Source: Granulicella tundricola MP5ACTX9 (GTDB lineage: Bacteria > Acidobacteriota > Terriglobia > Terriglobales > Acidobacteriaceae). Taken from it: 64,000 nt of DNA. Location of the stretch: NCBI RefSeq assembly GCF_000178975.2, contig NC_015064.1:2294001-2358000 (forward strand), written 5' to 3'. The translations under genes and the position numbers were made by a program. The notes beneath the pieces are model-generated. The model was given only the letters and a program-made list of their open reading frames with translations. It did no database searches and was not told the DNA's origin. Within the stretch, counting starts at the first letter, position 1; each line of letters begins with the position of its first letter. Below are positions 1-7,956 of the stretch, piece after piece.

Positions 1-1
1 T

Positions 2-292
2 GAAGAGAAGTTGCCGCTGGTAGAAGTCCCCCAGACGTGGAAGTTTCAGTCGGAACCCATGAAAGAACTAGAGGCTCTCGTTCTTCAAGAGCAGCTTCAT
101 CACGACGGTAATCCTGTCATGACGTGGTGTATCGCGAACACGACTGTGAAGTATCTGAATGGCGACGTGATCAGACCTGACCGCGCCAGCTACGAAAAGA
201 AAAAGGACGGTACAGACGCCACCCTCATGGCTCTGGGTCGCGCCCAAGTCGCCAAACCCAAGAAGACTGCGTGGGCAGTGGAAGTCTGGTAA
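2..292 (+). CDS. terL: Terminase large subunit, C-terminal end (partial)
   Basis: The reading frame is open to the left edge, so only about the last 96 residues are seen. They match the C-terminal nuclease end of Terminase_1-type large subunits: an HDGNPV-TWC segment, then a basic region and DATLMALGRAQVA near the end. The full protein cuts and packages phage DNA into the prohead. The TTG at 11 is not a real start. The stop at 290-292 abuts the portal ATG at 293, as in a tight late operon. Confidence 0.85.
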   Translation, partial: EEKLPLVEVPQTWKFQSEPMKELEALVLQEQLHHDGNPVMTWCIANTTVKYLNGDVIRPDRASYEKKKDGTDATLMALGRAQVAKPKKTAWAVEVW

Positions 293-1639
293 ATGGAAGT
301 ATTCTCGTCAATCCGCGCCCTGCTCGATACCCGAGACAAGGGCCACCCAATCTCGCTGGAACTCCGCCAGCAGCCCACACTCAACACGCCCTCTGTGCCA
401 CTGAGTGGTGTGGGCTTCGAGTGGGCGTATGAACTCGGCGGCGGTGACGGCACTGTATCCGGTGAGGCCATTAGCAATGACACGGCCATGCGAATCATCA
501 CGGTTTACGCCTGTATCCGGGTATTGTCTCAGGCTATTGCTTCTCTGCCTCTTGTACTGAAAGAGAAGATTGAGAACGGCAGCACTGATGCTGTCGCCAG
601 CCCGCTCTATTACATCCTCGGCACGGAACCGAATCCTGAGATGGACAAGCACCGCTTCTGGGCCACCATCGTTACCGGCCTCATGCTGACGGGGAATGCT
701 TACTGCCAGATCGTCCGCAACAATGCCGGTCAGGTGGTTGAGCTATATCCTCTCCTGCCGACCATCACCGAACCCTACCGCCTAGACTCCGGCATACTCG
801 CCTTCCGCACTCAGCAGGGTCAGGCACCCGGTAACTGGAAGACGCTACCGGCTACCGATGTCTGTCACTTCGCTCTGATGTGCTTGGACGGCATCAAGGG
901 CATGTCTCCTATTCATCAAGCCCGTGAGGGTCTCGGCCTAGCTCGTGCCGCTGAAAAAGCTGGCGCAAGACTTTTCGGGAATGGCGCTCGTCCTGGCGGT
1001 TTGCTCATAGCTCCCGCCGACATTACACCCGAGCAAAAAGAACAAGCAAGGAAGTCATGGCAAGCGAACCACGGCGGTTCAAACCAGAACGGCACGGCTG
1101 TCCTCGAAGGCGACTGGAAGTATGAGGCGCTCAGCCTCAGTCCTGAAGATTCTCAGTTCATTCAGGTACGCGCTATGCAGCGAACCGAGATCTGTGCCCT
1201 GTACGGAGTTCCGCCCAACATGGCCGGTGATACTTCAAGGCTCTCAAATAACAACCACGAGCAGACTTCACTCAGCTTCGTGACCGATACGCTCCGACCC
1301 ATCCTCTCCACGCTGGAATGCGAGTTGAACCGCAAGCTCATGCCCAAGGTTGGCCGCAAGGCGGGTAGCTACTTTGCCGAGTTTGACCTCTCTGAGCGCC
1401 TTCGTGGCGACTTTGCGACCCAGATGAAGGGATACGCAATGGGCAAACAGTGGGGTTGGTACAGCACCAACGACATTCGCCGCAAGCTTCGTGAGAACAC
1501 CATCCCCGATCCGCAGGCTGATGTGTACCTGTATCCGGTCAATATGGCGAATGCCGATCAGCTACCGGCTCAGGCGGATGAAGAAAACATTGAACAACAG
1601 CCGGTAAAGGAACCGGAAAAGGAACCCAATGCAGCCTAA
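293..1639 (+). CDS. Phage portal protein, HK97 family
   Basis: At 448 residues it has the usual length for HK97-type portals, which form the dodecameric DNA channel at one capsid vertex. Diagnostic parts are the N-terminal region after residue about 55 (AMRIITVYACIRVLSQAIA), the TGNAYCQIVRN strand and the C-terminal TRLSNNN-E-TSLSF-DTLRP region. Translation starts at the ATG directly after the terminase stop. The C-terminal tail is Glu/Pro-rich. It overlaps the prohead protease gene by 11 nt, indicating translational coupling. Confidence 0.93.
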   Translation: MEVFSSIRALLDTRDKGHPISLELRQQPTLNTPSVPLSGVGFEWAYELGGGDGTVSGEAISNDTAMRIITVYACIRVLSQAIASLPLVLKEKIENGSTDAVASPLYYILGTEPNPEMDKHRFWATIVTGLMLTGNAYCQIVRNNAGQVVELYPLLPTITEPYRLDSGILAFRTQQGQAPGNWKTLPATDVCHFALMCLDGIKGMSPIHQAREGLGLARAAEKAGARLFGNGARPGGLLIAPADITPEQKEQARKSWQANHGGSNQNGTAVLEGDWKYEALSLSPEDSQFIQVRAMQRTEICALYGVPPNMAGDTSRLSNNNHEQTSLSFVTDTLRPILSTLECELNRKLMPKVGRKAGSYFAEFDLSERLRGDFATQMKGYAMGKQWGWYSTNDIRRKLRENTIPDPQADVYLYPVNMANADQLPAQADEENIEQQPVKEPEKEPNAA

Positions 1640-2381
1640 ATCACCACTGGAAGCCATGGAGGTCCGCACGGCTCCTTTGAAGGAAGTCCGCGTTGAAACC
1701 AATGCGACAGGCGGCCATACGGTGTCCGGCTATGCCATTGTGTTCAATTCTGAGAGCGTAGACCTGGGCGGGTTCATTGAAGTTGTTGCTCCCACCGCTC
1801 TAAACCGCACCCTCACCGGCAACCCCGACGTGCTCTGCCTCCGCGACCACAAGCAGGAGTTCTTACTCGGCCGCACAACGGCTGGGACGTTGAACCTTGC
1901 CCCAGACGACACGGGTCTTCACTTCACCTGCAACCTACCGAACACGACTGTCGCCAACGATCTCGCGGAAAGCCTGCGTCGTGGCGATATCGACTCCTGT
2001 TCGTTTGGCTTCAGCGTGGTCAGCGATGCGTGGACGACTGACGGGAACGGCAACGACAGACGTACCCTGCTTGACCTTGACCTCTTCGAGATCAGTATCG
2101 TCAGCTTCCCCGCATACGAATCCACCAGCGCCTCATTGCGTACGGCCCCGCCTGAAGTTCGGGCACGTGTAGCAAAGCGAACCGCTGATGAAGGTGCCGA
2201 CGACGACAACGTTTGCCCCTGCACCTGTCCCGAGTGTCTTTCCGGAACCTGTAATAACTGCTCGGTTGATGGCTGCTCGTTGGACCAGTGTTCCTGTGAC
2301 AACGACGAGCGGTCCCGCACACTTCACCAGAAGCGATCTCTCCTAGCCCTCCGGCTACTAGAGATGCAGATCACCCTCTAA
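1629..2381 (+). CDS. Prohead protease, HK97/U35 family, with Cys-rich tail
   Basis: A 250-residue serine protease that matures the capsid shell. Visible landmarks are the GYAIVFNSES opening, the RDHKQEFLLGRT segment carrying the catalytic His, and GDIDSCSFGF with the catalytic Ser, then FEISIVSFPAYESTSASLR. The protease domain ends near residue 180. Residues about 196-223 form an extension with nine Cys in 28 residues, which looks metal-binding. Its function is unknown. The start overlaps the portal end. Confidence 0.92.
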   Translation: MQPKSPLEAMEVRTAPLKEVRVETNATGGHTVSGYAIVFNSESVDLGGFIEVVAPTALNRTLTGNPDVLCLRDHKQEFLLGRTTAGTLNLAPDDTGLHFTCNLPNTTVANDLAESLRRGDIDSCSFGFSVVSDAWTTDGNGNDRRTLLDLDLFEISIVSFPAYESTSASLRTAPPEVRARVAKRTADEGADDDNVCPCTCPECLSGTCNNCSVDGCSLDQCSCDNDERSRTLHQKRSLLALRLLEMQITL

Positions 2382-2515
2382 AGCTCTCCTCCACTGACGG
2401 GTTGTAACCCCAAGCTGCTCTCCCGAGCGGCTGAACCGGATTGCGCCCAAAATCACCGGCCTCTCCGGTTCAACCTCCCTCCCTCCTATCCCACCCGCCC
2501 CACCAAGGAACACCC

Positions 2516-3682
2516 ATGTCCATGCCCGCCCTTCAGGAACAGCGCAATAAGCTGATGACCGATGCTGCCGTAATCCTCCGCAGCGATGCTCCCACCGCAG
2601 ACCAGATTGAGTCCGCCAACAAGATGATTGCCGATGCCGGCGAGCTGGAGCAGCGCGTCGCGACTCTCAAGCAGGTTGAAGCGTATGAGGCCGAGCAGCG
2701 TGCCTTCGTACCGGCTCCTCGCCCTACTGGTGAGCAGAGCAAGGATGAGCAGCGCACCCGCGCCGTTGATGCCCTCCGCTCATACATGATCAGAGACCGC
2801 GTAGAACCCGAGTACCGCGACCTTCTAACCACCAGTTCCGCGTCCGCTGGCGTCACGATTCCGCAAATGTTCTCACCCGTGCTGGTACAGGCTCTTAAGG
2901 ATTACGCACCCGTCCTTGATGCGGTCAACGTCATCACGACCAACAAGAACGGCGCTCCGATGAAGATGAACCTCATCAACTACACCGGTACCATTCTGCC
3001 GGTCGTAGCCGAAGGAACGCAGTTCCCAGAGATTGATCCCGCCTTCACTTCTCAGATCTTGAACGTGGATAAGCTCGGCGGTGAGGTCAAGATTTCCAAT
3101 GAGATGCTTGACGACTCCGAGTTTGACCTCGGCGGATGGCTCACTCAGGCTTGGCAGAACACCTACGGCTACTCTCTTGAGCACTACGTAACCGCAGGAG
3201 ACGGCAGCAACATCGCCAGTCTGTTGGCTGTAGCTGCAACCGGTACGACCTCGGCTGCTGCTGGTGTGATCACCTATCCCGATATCGCTGCTCTGTACGG
3301 CGGTCTGACTGCCGCTTATGCCCGCAACGGTTCGTTCATGATGAGCACCGCCACCCGCGCTGCGCTCATGGCCCTCACCGCTACGACTGGTCAGAGCATC
3401 TTCAACACCGACCCGACCAATGGTCCGTTCTCGTCTATCTTCGGTCGTCCCATCTACATCAATGATTCGATGCCGACCCTGGCCGCTGGTAATAAGGCGA
3501 TCCTCTTTGGTGACTTCAAGAAGGCGTATACCCTTCGCCTAGACGGTGCGCCGACGATCAAGCGTCTCGACGAGCGTTATGCGGATACCGACGAGGTGGG
3601 CTTCATCATCCGCTCACGCGTTGGTGGAATCACGATGAACGCTGGTATCGCCCCCGTCATAGCACTCACCGTCCACGCCTAG
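2516..3682 (+). CDS. Major capsid protein, HK97 fold
   Basis: I chose the ATG at 2516 because AAGGAA lies 5 nt upstream. It gives 389 residues beginning MSMPALQEQRNKL. The first ~100 residues are helical and charged, a scaffold-like delta domain usually removed by the adjacent protease. The mature part begins around LLTTSSASAGVTIPQ and contains the HK97-type EGTQFPEIDP, KLGGEVKISNEML and GRPIYINDSMP segments. It forms the icosahedral shell. The upstream in-frame extension to 2441 has no ribosome site. Confidence 0.92.
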   Translation: MSMPALQEQRNKLMTDAAVILRSDAPTADQIESANKMIADAGELEQRVATLKQVEAYEAEQRAFVPAPRPTGEQSKDEQRTRAVDALRSYMIRDRVEPEYRDLLTTSSASAGVTIPQMFSPVLVQALKDYAPVLDAVNVITTNKNGAPMKMNLINYTGTILPVVAEGTQFPEIDPAFTSQILNVDKLGGEVKISNEMLDDSEFDLGGWLTQAWQNTYGYSLEHYVTAGDGSNIASLLAVAATGTTSAAAGVITYPDIAALYGGLTAAYARNGSFMMSTATRAALMALTATTGQSIFNTDPTNGPFSSIFGRPIYINDSMPTLAAGNKAILFGDFKKAYTLRLDGAPTIKRLDERYADTDEVGFIIRSRVGGITMNAGIAPVIALTVHA

Positions 3683-3737
3683 CAACCCGTAGGCGGCTGG
3701 CTTGCCGTAGATAGCCAGCCGCCTACACCCCACTCCC

Positions 3738-3944
3738 ATGACAAAAGTAAAGATGACACACTCCGCCGTCGGCGCTGGGATTCACCATGCCGCTGAGCAC
3801 GTCTACGAGCTTCCCGATCATGTCGCGGAGCAGTACGTGAACGCAAAGCTAGCCACTCGCGAGGAAGGTGAGCCTGAAGTTGCTGCTCACACTCCGCAAG
3901 AGAAGCGCGACAAAGCCGTTCGCAAGCCCAACGAAACCCGCTAA
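3738..3944 (+). CDS. Small phage protein between capsid and connector
   Basis: Sixty-eight residues, not recognised. The N-terminal half (VGAGIHHAAEHVYELPDHVAEQYVNAKLAT) resembles the short conserved proteins often found directly after HK97 capsid genes. The C-terminal third is charged. It lies between capsid and head-tail connector in the late operon, with its stop 9 nt before the next gene. A minor head role is likely by position only. Confidence 0.65.
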   Translation: MTKVKMTHSAVGAGIHHAAEHVYELPDHVAEQYVNAKLATREEGEPEVAAHTPQEKRDKAVRKPNETR

Positions 3945-3953
3945 GGAACATCA

Positions 3954-4613
3954 GTGCCCGATTACCAACTCACAATTCCGCCGGTAGTCGAGCCCGTGTC
4001 TCTCGCTGAAGCAAAGGCACATCTCAGGGTGGACTTCCCTGACGAAGACAGCCTTATCGCCGGATTCATCAGTGCGGCTCGTGAGATGAGTGAGCAGAAG
4101 ATGCAACGCGCCATCTTCAATCAGACCTACGTCCTGAGCCTTGATCAGTTCAACTATGGCGATTGGCGCAGCACGATTCCTATGGCTCGCCGCAACCCTT
4201 TGAACTACACCGCCCTTTGGGAAGCCACAGCACTCCGCTTGCCCATGCCGCGTCTCGTTTCGGTCACCTCAATCACCTACGTTGACACGTTCGGTGTAAC
4301 GCAGACCCTCGATCCAAGTCTCTATTCCGTAGACAAGTCTTCTCAGCCAGCCCGCATTGTTCCCGCTCCCTCCGGCTCATGGCCCACCTCGGACTACTAC
4401 ATGCCCGGCAGTGTAAAAGTCACCTTTGTCGCCGGTAGCTACGGAGACGGCATTCAGGTCAACACCTGCCCCGCCTCAATCAAAGCGGCCATCCTGCTTG
4501 TCCTGGGGCACCTCTACGAGAACCGTGAAGCCAGCACCGTGGCTTCACTGAAGATACTCCCGCTTGGCGTAGACGCGCTGCTCAGTCCTTATCGCTTCTA
4601 TGGGGGCATGTAA
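3954..4613 (+). CDS. Head-tail connector, gp6/gp8-like
   Basis: A 219-residue protein that forms the ring under the portal. The N-terminal EPVSLAEAKAHLRVDFPDED followed by IAGFISAAREMSEQ is the hallmark of the phiE125 gp8 / HK97 gp6 connector family. The C-terminus has PASIKAAILLVLGHLYENRE, also typical. The start is GTG at 3954 with AAGGAA just upstream, overlapping the previous stop. The stop codon at 4611-4613 is directly followed by the next ATG. Confidence 0.88.
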   Translation: MPDYQLTIPPVVEPVSLAEAKAHLRVDFPDEDSLIAGFISAAREMSEQKMQRAIFNQTYVLSLDQFNYGDWRSTIPMARRNPLNYTALWEATALRLPMPRLVSVTSITYVDTFGVTQTLDPSLYSVDKSSQPARIVPAPSGSWPTSDYYMPGSVKVTFVAGSYGDGIQVNTCPASIKAAILLVLGHLYENREASTVASLKILPLGVDALLSPYRFYGGM

Positions 4614-4964
4614 ATGAACGCCGGAACCCTCAATAGACGCATTCAGATTCAGAGCCAATCCGAGACCAGAGACCAAGCCGGTCAGAAATCAACCCTCTGG
4701 GACACTACCTACCAGTGTTGGGCGTCGATAGACGTTCAACAAAGTCAGCTTATTTACTCCACGGCAGAGTTCATAGGAAATACCACGTACCGCATCACTT
4801 GCCGCTATACATCCTCAGTCGTCTTCCAGCCGAACCAGAGGATTGTCTATACAGAGCCAACTACCGGCGTGGTTCACCTTTATGAGATTCAGGCCATCCT
4901 TAATGACAAACAGGCCAACAAGCTCTTCATCTTCATGTGCTACGAGCTGAACGGAGAGGGGTAA
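4614..4964 (+). CDS. Head closure / head-tail adaptor protein
   Basis: A 116-residue protein starting MNAGTLNRRIQIQ, the signature opening of SPP1 gp16-like phage head-tail adaptors, followed by the short beta-barrel strands WASIDV, YRITCRYTSSV and IVYTEPTTG-VHLYEI. It seals the portal after packaging and gives the tail a docking surface. It begins right after the connector stop codon, and the tail terminator gene follows after 2 nt. Confidence 0.88.
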   Translation: MNAGTLNRRIQIQSQSETRDQAGQKSTLWDTTYQCWASIDVQQSQLIYSTAEFIGNTTYRITCRYTSSVVFQPNQRIVYTEPTTGVVHLYEIQAILNDKQANKLFIFMCYELNGEG

Positions 4965-4966
4965 GC

Positions 4967-5335
4967 ATGGTAGAGACCACCATCTACACCATCCTCAGCA
5001 CGAGTCCAGCCGTCACCGCTCTTGTCAGCGACCGAATCAATCCGATGGTTCTGGATAGAGACACCGGCTTCCCAGCAATCTCCTACCTCTTCATCAGCAC
5101 GGTCTCATCCCCCACCTTCAGTACACGTGGCTCACAGCGGTACCGGTTTGAAGTGAGCTGCTGGGCACAGAAAGCCCTCAGTGCTTGGGAACTCAGAGCA
5201 GCGGTCATCACCGCCCTGAATGGCTATTCCCAAGACGGTGTGGTGATTCAGTTCATGCTTTCCCGCGATATGTTCGACCACATCTCTGAGACCTGCCGCG
5301 CCACGGCCGAGTTCTACGTCTTCAGCAATCTCTAG
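4967..5335 (+). CDS. Tail terminator / tail completion protein (DUF3168-like)
   Basis: With the ATG at 4967 (GGAGAGGGG upstream) the protein has 122 residues. The pattern ETTIYTILSTSPAVTALVSDRI, then FPAISYLFIST and YRFEVSCWAQK fits the DUF3168/gpU-like family, which caps the tail tube and joins it to the head. It sits between adaptor and tail tube, the expected order. The longer frame from 4937 would overlap the upstream gene and lacks a ribosome site. Confidence 0.82.
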   Translation: MVETTIYTILSTSPAVTALVSDRINPMVLDRDTGFPAISYLFISTVSSPTFSTRGSQRYRFEVSCWAQKALSAWELRAAVITALNGYSQDGVVIQFMLSRDMFDHISETCRATAEFYVFSNL

Positions 5336-5451
5336 CCCCCACGACCTCACAACCTGACCCGCCAACCCAGACCGACTCATTCCCGGCCTTGGTAGAGCTG
5401 CGTCTGCGTGGGGCTAACCCTCCCTTTCAACCAATATCAGGAGCATCACCC

Positions 5452-5928
5452 ATGGCATTAGCAGCAGGAGCATCAGCAGCACAGGTAGCAGGAACAGGCG
5501 CAATCCTCAGCATAGGCGGTCCGACCGGCGCTGGTGGCTCTGAAGTCTTCGTCACCATCGGTGAGGTGAAGGATGCAAAGCTATCCGGCCGCAAGACTTC
5601 CACCACGATGAGCACCAACTTCGCTTCTCTCGGTATTCAGCAGAAGGTCGCGACCATCACCGATCTCGGCACAGCGACGTTCACGGCAAACCGCGTCGGT
5701 AACGATGCCGGTCAGCTTGCTATCAATGCCGCGCAGCTCACCCGCGTACCGTACGACTTCAAGTTTCAGATCCCACCCAACACCGTTAACGGCCAGACCA
5801 CGGGCGACTTGATTACGTTTAGCGGAATCATCACTGAGGCGGGTTCCTTCGATGTCAGCTTGGACAAGGTGTCCGAGTACACCTTCACAGTTGATCTCAA
5901 CTCCTACAACAGCGTGCTGGGGTCCTAA
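5452..5928 (+). CDS. Major tail tube protein
   Basis: A 158-residue protein whose start at 5452 is set by CAGGAG 8 nt upstream. The low-complexity Ala-rich start and the beta-rich body (GEVKDAKLSGRKTSTTMSTNFASLG, ITEAGSFDVSLDKVSEYTFTVDL, each a broken part of the family pattern) fit siphophage tail tube subunits. Hexamers stack to make the tail. It precedes the G/T chaperone, as in lambda-like phages. Confidence 0.82.
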   Translation: MALAAGASAAQVAGTGAILSIGGPTGAGGSEVFVTIGEVKDAKLSGRKTSTTMSTNFASLGIQQKVATITDLGTATFTANRVGNDAGQLAINAAQLTRVPYDFKFQIPPNTVNGQTTGDLITFSGIITEAGSFDVSLDKVSEYTFTVDLNSYNSVLGS

Positions 5929-5930
5929 TC

Positions 5931-6323
5931 ATGGCGAAGGTCGCGAAGAACCCCGCACTAGACCCTACTCTGCCGAAGGTGGAGCTGAAGCTGAAGGGTA
6001 AGACCTATCATCTCTGCTTCACGTTCGCCGCCCTCGCCACTGCTGAGGCTGCGCTCAAGAAGATAGGGCACGAGATAAACATCTTTCATGCTTTGGACTT
6101 CGCCAACCTTGGCGCAGAGAGTCTGGCCGCCATCCTGTATGCCGCACTCATCACTGAAACGCCTGACTTCAATCTTTTGGAAGTTCCGACCCTCATCACC
6201 ATGAGGGACATCCCCGCCATCAAGCAAGCTCTGTTCGATGCGTTCGCCCTGTCTATGGTCGAGCCTGATAAGGATGCTAAGGCAGACCCTTTAGAGAATC
6301 CGCTGGATCTGGAGCTGGACTAG
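5931..6323 (+). CDS. Tail assembly chaperone, G-type
   Basis: A 130-residue protein starting 2 nt after the tail tube gene. ELKLKGKTYHLCFTFAALAT followed by a helical region and a short acidic tail is typical of lambda gpG-like chaperones, which bind the tape measure protein during tail assembly. The frame contains the slippery heptamer CCCTTTA at 6287-6293, 30 nt before the stop. A -1 shift there would extend the protein into the T domain and give about 249 residues. Confidence 0.82.
   Translation: MAKVAKNPALDPTLPKVELKLKGKTYHLCFTFAALATAEAALKKIGHEINIFHALDFANLGAESLAAILYAALITETPDFNLLEVPTLITMRDIPAIKQALFDAFALSMVEPDKDAKADPLENPLDLELD
6287..6293 (+). promoter_or_regulatory. -1 ribosomal frameshift site (CCCTTTA)
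   Basis: The heptamer reads C CCT TTA in the gpG frame, an exact X-XXY-YYZ slippery site. The -1 frame is closed upstream at 6278-6280 (TAA), becomes open at 6281 and stays open to 6679, so the overlap window is only about 43 nt and the heptamer lies in it. After slipping, reading continues as R-E-S-A-G-S-G-A-G-L-D-S-A-E-L-W into the T domain. I did not fold a stimulatory structure. Confidence 0.72.
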
Positions 6324-6679
6324 ATTCAGCCGAACTATGGATGTCGTGGTGGGTCACGGCGACGCTAGAACTCGGCCTCTCTTCTGAGCAGTTCTACGAC
6401 CTGACCCCACGACAATTCCAAGCCCTCTGTAAGCGATACCAAAATAACCGCGAGACAGTAAGAAACCATACCGAACTGATGTTCGGGCAGCTCACATCTT
6501 GGGTTGTCAACACAGGCTTCCGCAGCTATTTCGAGAAGTTTCAGATCCCGGCTCACTTCATGCCGTCACTTCTGGCCCTGAAGCAAGCCCCAACCAAACA
6601 GCCGAACACGCGTATGACGAAGGCCAAACGAGCGGCTGTCGTAGACACGATTCGCATGATGTTCCCCGCACAGAGATAA
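6293..6679 (+). CDS. Tail assembly chaperone T domain (made by -1 frameshift)
   Basis: This is the -1 frame continuation of the G gene. Residues after the shift pass through ELWMSWWVTATLELGLSSEQF and DLTPRQFQALCKRY, the usual T-domain pattern (xLGLxPxxFwxLTPxEF). The ATG at 6341 could allow separate translation, but it has no convincing ribosome site and would drop the linker. In lambda the G-T fusion recruits tail tube subunits to the tape measure. The next gene follows after 2 nt. Confidence 0.75.
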   Translation, partial: RESAGSGAGLDSAELWMSWWVTATLELGLSSEQFYDLTPRQFQALCKRYQNNRETVRNHTELMFGQLTSWVVNTGFRSYFEKFQIPAHFMPSLLALKQAPTKQPNTRMTKAKRAAVVDTIRMMFPAQR

Positions 6680-6681
6680 CG

Positions 6682-7179
6682 ATGGCAGACGGTTTCAGCG
6701 CAGACATAAAGGGCATAGCCGAAGTGAAAGCTCTCTTTGAAGCCCTCTCAACGAAGGAAGCCGACAACGCCATCCTCAAAGCTCTCAAGGCTGGCGCTCT
6801 GATAGAGCAAGCCGCTATCTCTGACCGCGCCCCTGTAAAGGATACGACTGGTGGTCTCTTACCCGAGGGCGCTCTCAAGGCCGACATAGAGGTCAAGGTT
6901 CATCGGCCTTCCGGTAGAACCCCATATGTCACTGTCGCCCCCGGGAAGTACACCGCTCACGTTGCACGGTGGCTAGAGTACGGCCACAGGCTAGTGCGTG
7001 GTGGCTACTCCCGAATGCTCAAGAACGGTAAGACACGTGGCCCCGGTAAAGAGGTTGGCTTCGTTGCCGAACACAGTTTTATTCGCGTTGGTTATGAAGA
7101 ATCCCGAGAAGCCGTTGTAGAGGCCATCTCCAACACGCTTGTAGCGGAAATTCAAAAGGCTGCTGTCAAGAAGCAATAA
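6682..7179 (+). CDS. HK97 gp10-like tail completion protein
   Basis: A 165-residue protein from the ATG at 6682. The pattern KALFEALSTKEADNAILKALKAGA, then DRAPVKDTTGGLLPEGALK and WLEYGH (split parts of the family pattern) matches the HK97-gp10 family, associated with neck or tail completion. It usually lies before the tail terminator gene. Here it is downstream of the chaperone genes, an uncommon but not unknown order. A homing endonuclease gene follows it. Confidence 0.78.
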   Translation: MADGFSADIKGIAEVKALFEALSTKEADNAILKALKAGALIEQAAISDRAPVKDTTGGLLPEGALKADIEVKVHRPSGRTPYVTVAPGKYTAHVARWLEYGHRLVRGGYSRMLKNGKTRGPGKEVGFVAEHSFIRVGYEESREAVVEAISNTLVAEIQKAAVKKQ

Positions 7180-7215
7180 CCGCAAGCACACAAACAGACT
7201 TCGGTATTCAGTTCC

Positions 7216-7956
7216 ATGAACTACGGAACGGTCTACCTAATACGAAATAGCATCAACGGCAAAGTTTATGTCGGACAAACAATCCGTGCTGTAGGGCAAC
7301 GATTCAAAGATCATCTTGCTGCTGGACGCAGGGCTCATCCGCCTTATCCGATTCATCGAGCAATCGCCAAGTATGGTGCCGACAGCTTCACCTTGTGTGT
7401 GTTGGGTGTGGCTAGCTGCAAGGCCGAACTAGACGAGATGGAGACTCGCGCCATCTTTACTCACGAAGCTCAGAATCGTGCCTTCGGCTATAACTTAGCC
7501 CCAGGCGGCGAAGGCTTCAGTAGTGAAAGGGTGAAGGCTCATTGGGCCGACCCACAAAAACGTGCAAGGCATGTAGCGTCCATGCTCACGAAGTGGGCGG
7601 ATGCTGCTTTCAAAGAGAGTGTAAGCGCACACCGAAGGATTACAGCGGGTACACCTCAAGCACGTAAGAACAATAGCGATGCTCAACTACGTGCTGATGT
7701 TGTGGCGCGCAAGTCGAGGGCTAGCAAAGAGCAATGGAACGACCCGGATTTCATAAAGCTCAAGTCGGATCAAGCCAAGGCTATGTGGGTAGACCCAGAG
7801 AAGCGTGCGCTGAACGTGGCCGCCAGAAACACCCCTGAGGCAAGAGCGAACCGTATCGCTTCAAACAAGCGGATGTGGGCGGCACCCGGTTTCAAAGAAA
7901 AACAGATTGAAAAGATGCGCCTAGCTAAGGCAGCGAAGAGAACAAACCAATCATGA
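7216..7956 (+). CDS. GIY-YIG homing endonuclease (free-standing)
   Basis: A 246-residue nuclease. The N-terminal GTVYLIRNSINGKVYVGQT contains the paired GIY/YIG-type motif, followed by the conserved Arg/His helix (RFKDHLAAG) and a Glu (LDEMETRAI). The C-terminal half has repeated basic W-x-D/A-P-x-x-K segments (HWADPQKRARH, WNDPDFIK, MWVDPEKR, MWAAPGFKEK), like NUMOD-type DNA-binding repeats. It sits inside the tail operon and its stop overlaps the tape measure ATG (ATGA), so it inserted without breaking expression of its neighbours. No intron is visible. Confidence 0.88.
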   Translation: MNYGTVYLIRNSINGKVYVGQTIRAVGQRFKDHLAAGRRAHPPYPIHRAIAKYGADSFTLCVLGVASCKAELDEMETRAIFTHEAQNRAFGYNLAPGGEGFSSERVKAHWADPQKRARHVASMLTKWADAAFKESVSAHRRITAGTPQARKNNSDAQLRADVVARKSRASKEQWNDPDFIKLKSDQAKAMWVDPEKRALNVAARNTPEARANRIASNKRMWAAPGFKEKQIEKMRLAKAAKRTNQS

